Both the position numbers and the translations under genes were made by a program. Below the pieces are notes generated by a model, which saw nothing but the letters and a program-made list of their open reading frames with translations, did not search any database and was not told where the DNA came from. DNA of 15,627 nt from Elusimicrobiota bacterium (GTDB lineage Bacteria > Elusimicrobiota > Elusimicrobia > 2-02-FULL-39-32), in assembly GCA_023249835.1 (NCBI GenBank), contig JAHFBY010000003.1, forward strand, positions 1-15,627, given 5' to 3'. Shown in pieces: positions 6,619-13,966 of the stretch (its first letter is position 1; every line of letters begins with the position of its first letter).

Positions 6619-7893
6619 ATGGAATCAGTTAACGTTAAACGCAGGCGTATCCGCTACATTGGATTTTTTTGTTGTTTGCTTACCGCTGTTATTATCTTTG
6701 GTCAGCTCTTTGGAATGCCCGGCGAAATTAAAGACGCAGTTACGGGGTCTTTAATTTTTGGAGCATCGCTAAAATTTCCTTGGCCCTATACCGCTTGTCC
6801 GATCTTTTTTCATTTTGCGGATCGATTCTGTATTTTGAGCGTGCGGCAAATGATTAGTTTAACGATATTTTTAAATCTGGGCTGGATAATGTACCGGCTG
6901 CTGCTTTTTTGGGGAAAGGGTTGGAGCTGGTCTGGTTTAGGTCGAGAAGGCGTGCGCTATTTTTTTTTTCAGGTGGTTTATTTTTGTGCGATTGCTTTTG
7001 CTGTTCTTGTGCCTAGACCCATGGCTAAACTCGAGCTCAGCGACCCCGAACTTTTAGCGGTTGATTTTCATTCTCATACCAACCATTCCTGGGACGCCCG
7101 CCGCTCTTTTACGCCGATTCGTAACCTCCAGTGGCATCGGTCCGCAGGTTTTCACGCCGCGTTTATTACCGATCATAACCGGATTACCGGGTCCCGGGAA
7201 GCGATTGAAACTCAGGGCTTTGGCGCGTTGGGAATTGTTCCTTTACAGGGCGAAGAAGTGAGCCTTTTTACCTCTCATTGGGCCGTGCTTGGAGTGCGCG
7301 AACTGATTAATAATTCGGAGTATGATCGAGGTATGGACGGGATTAGAGACCTGCTGCAATATTTAAATCTTAAAAAAGAAACGATTGTCATTGCTAGTTT
7401 ACCCGAATATTGGAAATATCACTGGCCGGACGGCCTTGAAAAATTTTCACAGTGGGGCGTGAACGGTTTTGAGATTGTCAACAGCGCGCCGCAGGCTTTG
7501 GATATGCCGCCGTCTGTGCGCAATCAGGTCATTGATTTTTGCCGCGTTCATAACTTAATTATGACCGGCATTACCGATTCACATGGTTGGGGTTCAACAG
7601 TCTATGCCTGGAATTTGTTGCGAATACCCGGATGGAAGAACACGCCAAAACCTGAATTAGAAGCGCGGATAATTAAACATTTACAAGAAAATCGATTTAA
7701 AGCGGTTCAAGTGGCGGTTCGCGTTAAAGCAGAAATGCCGGAAAAGTTGTGGGGCTTGATTTTGGATCCTATACTACAATTTTGGTCGTTAGCCCGGTCC
7801 CTGACGTCAATTCATGCGATTGGGTTTTTAATTTGGTTATGGTCGCCCTGGGGAATTTGGTATGCGTTAAAAAAGGAGGATACACACACATGA
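6619..7893 (+). CDS. membrane-anchored PHP-domain metal-dependent hydrolase
   Basis: This 424-residue protein combines membrane segments with a PHP (polymerase and histidinol phosphatase) domain. Hydrophobic helices lie at about 12-32, 79-98 and 113-132, and one more near the C-terminus (about 399-417). The PHP metal ligands between them are clear: DFHSHTNHSWDA (H151, H153, H156), FITDHN (D185, H186), GEEVS (E212/E213), H220 and GITDSHGWG (D320, H322). PHP proteins use two or three metal ions to hydrolyse phosphoesters. The substrate here is unknown. If the N-terminus is cytoplasmic, an odd number of N-terminal helices would put the domain on the outer face; I do not resolve this. The start is ATG with GGGA nearby. 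Its last four bases overlap the following zinc-ribbon gene, so the two are coupled. Confidence 0.87.
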   Translation: MESVNVKRRRIRYIGFFCCLLTAVIIFGQLFGMPGEIKDAVTGSLIFGASLKFPWPYTACPIFFHFADRFCILSVRQMISLTIFLNLGWIMYRLLLFWGKGWSWSGLGREGVRYFFFQVVYFCAIAFAVLVPRPMAKLELSDPELLAVDFHSHTNHSWDARRSFTPIRNLQWHRSAGFHAAFITDHNRITGSREAIETQGFGALGIVPLQGEEVSLFTSHWAVLGVRELINNSEYDRGMDGIRDLLQYLNLKKETIVIASLPEYWKYHWPDGLEKFSQWGVNGFEIVNSAPQALDMPPSVRNQVIDFCRVHNLIMTGITDSHGWGSTVYAWNLLRIPGWKNTPKPELEARIIKHLQENRFKAVQVAVRVKAEMPEKLWGLILDPILQFWSLARSLTSIHAIGFLIWLWSPWGIWYALKKEDTHT

Positions 7894-7997
7894 ACGATGA
7901 TAAGACTATAAAATTAGTGCCTTGTCCTGACTGTAAAGCCAGTCCAAAAGCCGGTTGTTTACAATGCGGAGGAAGCGGCATGGTTCAAGCCAAATAA
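7890..7997 (+). CDS. 35-residue zinc-ribbon microprotein
   Basis: The ATG overlaps the stop of the PHP gene (ATGA) and has AGGAGG ten bases upstream, inside that gene. The product contains CPDC at residues 13-16 and CLQCGGSG at 23-30, two Cys pairs spaced like one DnaJ-type CxxCxGxG zinc module. It probably binds one zinc ion or acts as a small adaptor. The tight coupling suggests a partner role for the PHP protein, which is inference. The gene is short but has a good ribosome site and a motif-rich product. Confidence 0.65.
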   Translation: MNDDKTIKLVPCPDCKASPKAGCLQCGGSGMVQAK

Positions 7998-8007
7998 TTT
8001 TTTTGGA

Positions 8008-8136
8008 TTACGCGCCTTTACGCATTTGCCATGCTTGGTAGGCTAAGGTTCCCCATCCGGACAAAAGCAGCAGTCCGCCAAAAGCTACGGCGCTAAACCC
8101 CAAGAGTGAACAAATTAAATAAAAAGTTTCAGTCAT
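8008..8136 (-). CDS. 42-residue single-pass membrane microprotein
   Basis: The ATG overlaps the CobU stop codon (ATGA), so it is translated in step with cobU. The product has a short polar start (MTET), one long hydrophobic helix (about residues 5-28, ICSLLGFSAVAFGGLLLLSG) and a tail ending WQMRKGA, with the positive charge expected on the cytoplasmic side. I recognise no family. It ends 10 bases from the convergent zinc-ribbon gene. Confidence 0.55.
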   Translation of the reverse strand: MTETFYLICSLLGFSAVAFGGLLLLSGWGTLAYQAWQMRKGA

Positions 8137-8669
8137 TTTAATTTTAAGGGTTGACCGCTGACTAGAAACCAGACTTGCTGGGCGTTTCCGGCAAAGCATT
8201 GGTTCATGCGTCCGGCTAAATCGCGGTAAAGCCGGGATAGCGGGTCTCCCGGCACTAGTCCCATTCCTAACTCGTTGGTGACTAAGATTAGAGTTCCAAT
8301 TTGGTCTTGGTAGGAACACAAGATTGCGGCACAGCTTTTTTGTACTTCTTCTTCGCTTGCCGTTATTTTATTTTTTTCCCAGTGGTTCATTAAATTAAAA
8401 ATCCATAAGGTCAAACAGTCCACTAAGATCACGGAGAAGTCCGCGCATTGTTTTATAGTTTCGGGCAGGTCCAGTTCGGTTTCAAAGGTGCGCCAAAATT
8501 TAGGGTCGCGTTCCAGTTTATGTTTTGTTATGCGCGACTCCATTTCCGCGTCAATGCGCGGACAAGTGGCGATATAGGCTCCGGGAGAGGGGTGTTTTTC
8601 CGCTAAGTTTCGGGCATAAACGCTTTTTCCGCTGCGCGATCCGCCGGTTACTAAAATTAGTTCGCGCAT
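8133..8669 (-). CDS. cobU: adenosylcobinamide kinase / guanylyltransferase
   Basis: CobU/CobP phosphorylates adenosylcobinamide and then transfers GMP to it, giving adenosylcobinamide-GDP in the cobalamin nucleotide-loop pathway. The 178-residue product is full length. The P-loop is GGSRSGKS (9-16). RIDAEMESRITKH (38-50) carries the His likely to be guanylylated (H50). DCLTLW (84-89) and the family signature TNELGMGLVPGDPLSRLYRDLAGRMNQ (131-157) follow, with SGQPLKLK at the end. The ATG at 8669 shares its A with the stop of the upstream oxidoreductase (TGATG), so the genes are coupled. A longer in-frame start would add 29 residues with no family support. No other cobalamin gene is in view, which suggests cobinamide salvage or a cob locus elsewhere. 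Confidence 0.95.
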   Translation of the reverse strand: MRELILVTGGSRSGKSVYARNLAEKHPSPGAYIATCPRIDAEMESRITKHKLERDPKFWRTFETELDLPETIKQCADFSVILVDCLTLWIFNLMNHWEKNKITASEEEVQKSCAAILCSYQDQIGTLILVTNELGMGLVPGDPLSRLYRDLAGRMNQCFAGNAQQVWFLVSGQPLKLK

Positions 8670-9607
8670 CAGGGGATCAAGACGATTTTTCCACAAGCGC
8701 CCGGCGCAAGGATCAATTGATGCGCTTGGGCGGCATTCCGCAAAGGCAGTTCGCAATTAATAATCGGCGTCAACGTGCGGTTTGCAAATCCTGCTTGCAG
8801 GCCCGCCTCGATTTCGGCCAGATCCTTAGGTTCAGCGGAGAGAATGGTCATTCCCATTACGGAACATTCCTTGCTCATAGTGAAACGCGGGTCGATTTCA
8901 GTTTTACCGCGGCTACCGATCACGACGATTCGCCCATTTTTAGACAATAGTTCTAGGTCCCAGTTTAAATTTAAATTGGCTAACATTTCCAAAATCAGGT
9001 GCACGCCTTCTTGGGCGGCGGTTGCCAACTTTTTTTTATCTTCTTGGCTTGAATGGTTAAAGGTTCGGTGCGCGCCGCACTTAGCCACAAGTTCTATGCC
9101 TCCTTGTGTTCCGGCTGTTCCCCAAACCTGCATTCCGTGTGCGCGGGCCAATTGCACGCACGCCAGCCCCACGCCTCCACTCGCGCCGTGGACTAAAACG
9201 GTTTCCCCGGCTTTAGCGCGCGCTTTTTGAAAGAGCGCGCGGTACGCCGTGGCATAAGGCACGTGTATTCCCGCTCCTTGCGCAAAGCTTAAGTGATCGG
9301 GCAATGGGTGGATTTGATCTTCTCGGCACAAGGCATATTCAGCGTAGGTTCCGCTGATGGATCCGGAAAGATAGACTCGTTTTCCTGTTTGCTCGACAAT
9401 CCCGGCGCCGTCGATTCCTGGGGTGTAAGGGTAAGCCAAATTTGTGGTATAGGACCCTGAGCGAAGGTAGGTGTCCAGGGGATTAACGCCCGCAGCGTTT
9501 ATTTTTACTAGAACTTGACCTCGTCCTTTCCCTGCCGCGGGGAGAGGAACATTTTTCCATTCTAAAACTTCCGGTCCTCCGGGTGCAGCGACTTGGACGG
9601 CTTTCAT
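8669..9607 (-). CDS. zeta-crystallin-type NADPH:quinone oxidoreductase
   Basis: A medium-chain dehydrogenase/reductase without the zinc ligands, very close in pattern to quinone reductase/zeta-crystallin. The N-terminal catalytic part is AVQVAAPGGPEVLEW, AAGVNPLDTYLRSGSY and PYTPGIDGAGIVE. The nucleotide fold is VHGASGGVGLACVQLA (139-154). Then come CGAHRTFNH, the long signature EMLANLNLNWDLELLS and IVVIGSRGKTEIDPR. The family reduces quinones or enals with NADPH by one- or two-electron steps. The loop after GIVE is about 10 residues shorter than usual (EQTGKRVYL replaces the normal V.G.V..FK.GDRV stretch). Start: three in-frame ATGs at 9622, 9613 and 9607; I chose MKAVQV by family alignment. 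None has a clear ribosome site. CobU follows with a one-base overlap. Confidence 0.9.
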   Translation of the reverse strand: MKAVQVAAPGGPEVLEWKNVPLPAAGKGRGQVLVKINAAGVNPLDTYLRSGSYTTNLAYPYTPGIDGAGIVEQTGKRVYLSGSISGTYAEYALCREDQIHPLPDHLSFAQGAGIHVPYATAYRALFQKARAKAGETVLVHGASGGVGLACVQLARAHGMQVWGTAGTQGGIELVAKCGAHRTFNHSSQEDKKKLATAAQEGVHLILEMLANLNLNWDLELLSKNGRIVVIGSRGKTEIDPRFTMSKECSVMGMTILSAEPKDLAEIEAGLQAGFANRTLTPIINCELPLRNAAQAHQLILAPGACGKIVLIP

Positions 9608-9651
9608 CAACATGGATAACATTGTAGAATATATGTACAGGTGTAAAAAAG

Positions 9652-9861
9652 ATGAAAAAATGGAAATTTAAACAGATTTTTTGGTCCTTATTGATTGGTT
9701 TTCTATTAGGGATGCTGTATGCGCGATACGGCTTACCGGGGAAAGTCCGAGACAACAAGCTGTTGGGCGCGCGAAAAAATATTTTAAATGAAGTGAAGCC
9801 GGGGTTGGACCAATGGATCATGGAGACCCTGGACCAAGTCAAAGCGATGATAAAAAAATGA
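9652..9861 (+). CDS. small membrane-anchored hypothetical protein
   Basis: A 69-residue product with a basic start (MKKWKFKQ), one hydrophobic helix (about 9-25, IFWSLLIGFLLGMLYAR) and an amphipathic, charged tail ending AMIKK. It looks like a signal-anchored small protein. I recognise no family. It diverges from the oxidoreductase across a 29-base gap, and its stop overlaps the start of the UPF0158 gene (ATGA), which argues that it is really translated. Confidence 0.6.
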   Translation: MKKWKFKQIFWSLLIGFLLGMLYARYGLPGKVRDNKLLGARKNILNEVKPGLDQWIMETLDQVKAMIKK

Positions 9862-10256
9862 ACCTTCGATTAAAACCTTCTTTGGAGCAGGAAGTCGCCG
9901 AACAGTTGGACTTAGGCGCCGAACTTTCCGATGCCTTTTTAAATCCTGAAACCGGAGAGATTGTCCGTATTCACGAGTGGTCAGCAAAGGACGAGTGGAA
10001 TAGGCCTAAGGCAGAGTCTCTCCGTTTGATACCCACTGTGCCGTCGCAGGAGACCTATTTATGGATGGTGGAGTTTACCGATACCGTAAAAGATTTGGTT
10101 TTAGCGGACCGGCTGAAAGTTTCCCTCAAAGAGATCGGCGCATATTGGAAGTTTAAAAATATTTTGTACCATGCGCCCGCGGAAGAGTTGCAGTGGAACA
10201 ATTTTAACCGCGGCAAACTTATTGCCGCGGCTCAAGAATGGTTGCGCAGCGCCTAA
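9858..10256 (+). CDS. UPF0158 family protein
   Basis: The 132-residue product has the UPF0158 pattern: an N-terminal part with AFLNPETGEIV (about 29-39), a middle stretch with FTDTV (helix, about 75-79), and the conserved end AYWKFKNILYHAPAEELQWNNFNRGKLIAAAQEWLRS, where the family shows '.F..FK..L......WF.F...RL...A..WL'. No biochemical role is established for this family. The chosen ATG overlaps the stop of the small membrane protein. Its own stop overlaps the stop of the convergent methyltransferase by 3 bases. Confidence 0.8.
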   Translation: MNLRLKPSLEQEVAEQLDLGAELSDAFLNPETGEIVRIHEWSAKDEWNRPKAESLRLIPTVPSQETYLWMVEFTDTVKDLVLADRLKVSLKEIGAYWKFKNILYHAPAEELQWNNFNRGKLIAAAQEWLRSA

Positions 10257-11149
10257 GCTTTCTTCAACAAGTAATGCGCTAGGAACCATTCTTTGCCTTG
10301 GGCGTAGCCCCAAAGTTCTTCGCAGGACATGAAAAACACGCGCCAGTAGTTCCACCACTTTTGCGTTTGTTGCTCGCCGTAGGCGAGCGCAAATAAGGGC
10401 AAGATCCGAACTTTATTCTTATCCATATTTTCTAACCAATAGCGCGCCGTGCGGGCGTAGTGTGTTCCGTCGACTTCCCATTGTTGTTGGATGCGAAAAT
10501 CTTTGTCGTAGTGAGAAAGGAGGTCCGCGGAAGGCATCATGCCGCCGGTGAAAAAATAGCGAGCCATCCAATCGTTCTCCTCTTTGGGTTCAAAGAGGTA
10601 GGTGAATCGTTTGTGGACGAAAATGTGGATGAATAGGAGCCCTTGGGGAAAGGTCCAGCCCGCTGCTTTGGCCAGGAGCGCTTCGTGGTTGCGCATATGT
10701 TCGAACATTTCAATGGATAAGATGCGGTCGAATTTTTGGTCGATGTTAAAAGAGTTCATCTCCGCGGTGATGATCGTCAGGTTTTTTAAGCCAAGTTCTT
10801 GAATTTTTCCATCGATATATATTTTTTGAGTGCGGGAGTGGGACACTCCGGTGATTTGAGAAGCGGGATATTTTTGCGCCAAGTAGAGCGAGAGTGAGCC
10901 CCACCCGCAACCCAACTCCAAAACCCTTTGCCCGTCTTGGAGCAATGCCTTTTCACAATAGCTTTTAAGCATCTCCTCTTCGGCAAGGTCTAGGGACTCC
11001 GTTCCTTTGGGAAATAAGGCCGAACTGTATTTTAGACGCCGGCCCAGCACATATTGGAAAAATTCAGTAGGCACCTCGTAGTGTTCCTGTTTGGATTCTT
11101 CGGCGCAAAGTGCAATTGGAGAGTGTTTCAATTCTTCGATCAACCGCAA
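10253..11149 (-). CDS. CFA-synthase-like SAM methyltransferase, catalytic part of an interrupted gene
   Basis: This 298-codon frame holds a complete class I SAM-methyltransferase domain related to cyclopropane-fatty-acid synthase and plant coclaurine N-methyltransferase. QEHYEVPTEFFQYVLG (21-36) is the CFA-type substrate loop, LELGCGWGS (77-85) is the SAM site and IEMFEHM (146-152) is the acidic motif. FTGGMMPSADLL, DGTHYARTARYWLENMD and the W-rich end (QKWWNYWRVFFMSCEELWGY) mark the subfamily. Family members start some 40-50 residues earlier. That missing start lies just upstream in the same frame, cut off by TAA at 11153-11155. The only nearby start is a TTG at 11149 without a ribosome site, so translation of this part is doubtful. 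It is the last gene of the lipid operon; the substrate is unknown. Confidence 0.8.
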   Translation of the reverse strand: MRLIEELKHSPIALCAEESKQEHYEVPTEFFQYVLGRRLKYSSALFPKGTESLDLAEEEMLKSYCEKALLQDGQRVLELGCGWGSLSLYLAQKYPASQITGVSHSRTQKIYIDGKIQELGLKNLTIITAEMNSFNIDQKFDRILSIEMFEHMRNHEALLAKAAGWTFPQGLLFIHIFVHKRFTYLFEPKEENDWMARYFFTGGMMPSADLLSHYDKDFRIQQQWEVDGTHYARTARYWLENMDKNKVRILPLFALAYGEQQTQKWWNYWRVFFMSCEELWGYAQGKEWFLAHYLLKKA

Positions 11150-11152
11150 AAT

Positions 11153-11281
11153 TTACGCTTTGTTTTTTAGTTCAGACCCTTCGTCTTCTGTTTGGAGCCT
11201 TTGCCGTAACGCTCGGCGTATGCCCCAGCGGATCAAAAAATCGGGCAACAACCCATTTTCTAAAAGGTGGTCAGGATTCAA
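11153..11281 (-). pseudogene. N-terminal fragment of the interrupted CFA-like methyltransferase
   Basis: From TTG at 11281 this 42-codon frame reads LLENGLLPDFLIRWGIRRALRQRL, which is the normal start of the CFA-like/coclaurine-methyltransferase subfamily, and stops at TAA 11153-11155. The catalytic part continues in the same frame one codon later (ILRLIEELKHSPIAL). The spacing fits an uninterrupted family member, so a single base change such as CAA to TAA would account for the break. The TTG lies inside the 3' end of the DUF1295 gene with GGAG about 11 bases ahead. Alternatives are stop readthrough, reinitiation or a sequencing error. Confidence 0.65.
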
Positions 11282-12071
11282 GTTGTTTTTTTCTCCGTAA
11301 AAAAGGCACAAAAGCGCTGACTTCATTTTGGTAATCCGCATAGGCTTGTCCCTTGGAGATCAAGCTCTGTTTTTCCAGTTCCGGGATGCCGGTCACCTTT
11401 ACTAAAATGTAGAACATGAGCAAAGGCGCGCTGATCGCGGTCCATCCCCAAGCTGATCCCAACGCAAATAGAAAAAATCCGCACCAAATCAGCCATTCAA
11501 AAAAGTAGTTGGGGTGGCGAGAGTACTTCCAAAGCCCGTTGCGGCAAACTTTCCCCTTATTTGTCGGGTCTGCTTTAAACAGGCGAAGCGTGCGGTCTGC
11601 GTAGGATTCTCCGATCCAGGCCAGAGCCCAGACGGCAACGCCCGCCCATTCCACAGTTTTTATTCCTGGTTGATCGTTGGCAAATGCTAGGAAAAGGGGT
11701 AGACAAAGCAAGGGAATGATCACTCCTTGTAATTGAAAAAACCAGAAAAAAAAGGCGCTCTCGTGTCCGGAAAAGCGGGCGCGGAACTGTTTGTAGCGGA
11801 CATCTTCCGCTGAGACGTCGCGCATGAACCTGTGCGTTAAATGTACAGTGAGGCGGAGCGACCAAAATCCATACATGTCCGCGATGAGGTTTTTGCGTTC
11901 CGGAGCGTCCGAATTAAAGCAGTGGTAGGCAATTAAAATTATTGGTAAAAACCCAAACGTCCAAGCTAAGTCAACCACTCCGGCGTTGTGGATTTTTTCG
12001 CTGAGGACCCAGGTTAAACTCATCCACAACGACATTGCCGCCAAAGACCAAGCCAAACAATAGAAAATCAA
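11271..12071 (-). CDS. DUF1295 (steroid 5-alpha-reductase-like) membrane protein
   Basis: About 266 residues with several membrane helices. It carries the family signature RNGLWKYSRHPNYFFEW (SRHPNYF at about 184-190) and the closing pattern TGIPELEKQSLISKGQAYADYQNEVSAFVPF. DUF1295 proteins share the fold of steroid 5-alpha reductases and isoprenylcysteine methyltransferases, using NADPH or SAM on lipid-like substrates; the reaction here is unknown. Start: the TTG at 12071 overlaps the DUF2062 stop (TTGA) with GGGGGA just upstream, and the hydrophobic segment begins right after it. A longer in-frame start at 12164 would overlap DUF2062 by 97 bases and add a non-family leader. In this operon a double-bond or methyl-branch reductase is plausible, but that is inference. 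Confidence 0.88.
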   Translation of the reverse strand: MIFYCLAWSLAAMSLWMSLTWVLSEKIHNAGVVDLAWTFGFLPIILIAYHCFNSDAPERKNLIADMYGFWSLRLTVHLTHRFMRDVSAEDVRYKQFRARFSGHESAFFFWFFQLQGVIIPLLCLPLFLAFANDQPGIKTVEWAGVAVWALAWIGESYADRTLRLFKADPTNKGKVCRNGLWKYSRHPNYFFEWLIWCGFFLFALGSAWGWTAISAPLLMFYILVKVTGIPELEKQSLISKGQAYADYQNEVSAFVPFLRRKKQLES

Positions 12072-12553
12072 TTGTTCCCCCAACTTTGCGGCATGGGAAA
12101 CTTGTACAACAATTTCAGGATAACTTTGTAAAGCGCAAATATGACCAGCGGCGCGATTAGGCACCAGGCTGAGATTGCGTGCGTTCCAGCTAATCCAAAC
12201 CTATGTAAAAAGACAACGGGGTTAGCTAAAAATTGAACTTTTAATTCTAAGGGGGAAAGGGAAATGGGAGAAGAATGATAAATCCATTCGCCCATGCGTA
12301 AAAAAATGAGGATCAGGGGGACCTGTAATGGGAATACTGCATGGTTTGTGATCTGGAGCGTGGGGTGGTTCAATTTAAAACAATAGCCAATCATAAAACA
12401 TAGCGCGCTGGTGCTTCCCATGATGGGAAATAGTCCCATAGTAAAACCAACGGCCGCGCTCAATGCTAATTTTTGGGGGGATGTTCCCTGTTTGAGTTGA
12501 TTTAAGAATAGCGGGACTATCTTGCGCAGAAAAAAAGATTTGGAACTTGTCAT
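12068..12553 (-). CDS. DUF2062 membrane protein
   Basis: This 161-residue protein has the DUF2062 pattern: GTSPQKLALSAAVGFTMGLFPIMGSTSALCF (about 23-53), a second hydrophobic part with LNHPTLQITNHAVFPLQVPLILIFLRMGE, and a C-terminal helix (about 126-149) before a basic end. The family consists of small inner-membrane proteins of unknown biochemistry, often near glycosyl- or lipid-modifying genes. It lies 63 bases below the CFA synthase stop, the largest gap in the operon, so a weak internal promoter is possible, though I see no good boxes. Its stop overlaps the start of DUF1295. Confidence 0.85.
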   Translation of the reverse strand: MTSSKSFFLRKIVPLFLNQLKQGTSPQKLALSAAVGFTMGLFPIMGSTSALCFMIGYCFKLNHPTLQITNHAVFPLQVPLILIFLRMGEWIYHSSPISLSPLELKVQFLANPVVFLHRFGLAGTHAISAWCLIAPLVIFALYKVILKLLYKFPMPQSWGNN

Positions 12554-12616
12554 TGTTCTGATAGGACCAGAGGGTAAAGTACTTTTAAGGCGCAGGTTAG
12601 TGTGCGCATGAGTTGA

Positions 12617-13957
12617 TCAGCGACCTATAGATTCGGGTTCGTTTAGCAAAAGGTTATTGGCGCGCGTATAGAGGGCTTGGACAACGGTGATGTTCCGAGT
12701 GTAGAAAGCGGCTTGGCAGTATTGTAGATAATAGTTCCACTTGCGAATAAATTTTTTGTCAAAACCTTGGGAACGAGCTTCGTGTTCTTTTAAATTAAAG
12801 TCGATGTGCCAGCGGTGCAGGGTTTCAGAATAATGGTGGCCCAAGTCGTCTAAAGAGTGTAAAAAGATTTCGCCGGTCCGCTCTAAAGCTTGGTTTAATC
12901 GAGCTAGGGATGGGATAAGCGACCCAGGAAAAATATGTTTTTGGATCCAGTCAACGCTTTTTTTAAATTGTTGGTAACGCGAGTCCGGGCAAGTGATCAC
13001 TTGTAAAGCTAAGAGCCCGTTTTGTTTTAAGAGGCGGTTGCACGCCGTGAAAAAACTTTCGTAATAAGCGTCGCCCACGGCTTCCAGCATTTCAATAGAA
13101 ACGATTTTATCGAAGCTGCCGCGCGCGTGGCGGTAGTCTAGGAGCAAAAATTTAATTTTTGCCTCCAAACCTTCTGCAATAACTCTGGCCTGAGCAAATT
13201 TAAGCTGCTCTTTGGACAAGGTTAGCCCGGTAACCTCGCATCCATAATGTTTAGCAGCGTGCAGCGCAAACCCGCCCCAACCACAACCAATTTCTAAGAT
13301 CGTGTCATTTTCCTTTAACCGAAGTTTTTTGCATAGTCGGTCATATTTCTTCGTTTGGGCGGATTCCAAACTTTCGTTTGTATAGCTGAAATAAGCCGAT
13401 GAATAAGTCATGGTTGGGTCTAAGAAGAGCGAAAAAAAATTGTTGCTTAAATCATAGTGGGCCTCAATGTTTTTACGGCTGCCGATCAAATTGTTTCTTT
13501 TAAAGTAATGCATAAACCGGTTCATGCCGGCCAAGAGGTTAAAGATCCCACTCTTAGACAAAGAGCCGGACACTAAAGGAAAATGGCTAACGTTAGTGAT
13601 GAAGTATTCCAGTAACCGGAACAAATTGTCCGTCTCCCAGTCTTCGTCCGTATAGGATTCGCCAAACCCGATATCTCCGTAGACCACAACTTTTTTAAAG
13701 AAGTCGCGATTTTTAATTTTAAGCAAAGCAGTGGGTCCGCTTTTGGGACCGGTAAACTTTACTTGCGTTCCATCGGGTAAAATAACTGTGAGCTCGCCGC
13801 AGCGTAAATTGCGGAACAGCGCAAAGGTTAGCCCCTGGCAAAGTTTTTGCGTAAAGCTTGGCGGGGCCAAGAAGCGCTCCGCATTGATTGCAGCGTTTGT
13901 TTTTTGCGGTTGCGACTGAACGGAGTGCGCTTGGTTTGGGGCGAATTCAATGGACAT
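12617..13957 (-). CDS. cfa: cyclopropane-fatty-acyl-phospholipid synthase family methyltransferase
   Basis: CFA synthases move a methylene or methyl group from SAM to double bonds of phospholipid acyl chains at the membrane. The 446-residue product is full length. An N-terminal domain (GELTVILPDGTQVKF, about 54-68) precedes AHYDLSNNFFSLFLDPTMTYSSAYF (166-190) at the substrate site. The SAM loop is LEIGCGWGG (221-229). SIEMLEAVG (287-295) includes the acidic residue equivalent to the CFA active-site Glu. Then come ITCPDSRY (321-328), KHIFPGSLIPS and LGHHYSETLHRWHIDF (372-387), which bears the Tyr that in E. coli Cfa helps hold bicarbonate. The EAVG form of the acidic motif is the one usual in operons with an amine oxidase and DUF1365, as here. 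DUF1365 ends 9 bases upstream, with GGAGG inside its 3' end. Confidence 0.93.
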   Translation of the reverse strand: MSIEFAPNQAHSVQSQPQKTNAAINAERFLAPPSFTQKLCQGLTFALFRNLRCGELTVILPDGTQVKFTGPKSGPTALLKIKNRDFFKKVVVYGDIGFGESYTDEDWETDNLFRLLEYFITNVSHFPLVSGSLSKSGIFNLLAGMNRFMHYFKRNNLIGSRKNIEAHYDLSNNFFSLFLDPTMTYSSAYFSYTNESLESAQTKKYDRLCKKLRLKENDTILEIGCGWGGFALHAAKHYGCEVTGLTLSKEQLKFAQARVIAEGLEAKIKFLLLDYRHARGSFDKIVSIEMLEAVGDAYYESFFTACNRLLKQNGLLALQVITCPDSRYQQFKKSVDWIQKHIFPGSLIPSLARLNQALERTGEIFLHSLDDLGHHYSETLHRWHIDFNLKEHEARSQGFDKKFIRKWNYYLQYCQAAFYTRNITVVQALYTRANNLLLNEPESIGR

Positions 13958-13966
13958 GGGGTTCTT

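Noticed and set aside
7990..8006. CCAAA ... TTTGG with a run of T between convergent genes, as a bidirectional terminator.
   Set aside because: The stem is 5 bp with the T run inside the loop rather than after the stem.
8525..9230. Plus-strand frames of 141 and 151 codons opposite cobU and the quinone oxidoreductase.
   Set aside because: Both are antisense to well-supported genes and their products show only the mirrored composition of those genes.
9483..9842. 119-codon minus-strand frame across the divergent gap at 9623-9651.
   Set aside because: It overlaps two better supported genes on opposite strands and its product is low-complexity and Arg/Ser rich.
12554..12616. Possible internal promoter in the 63-base gap between cfa and DUF2062.
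   Set aside because: No pair of boxes with acceptable match and spacing was found.
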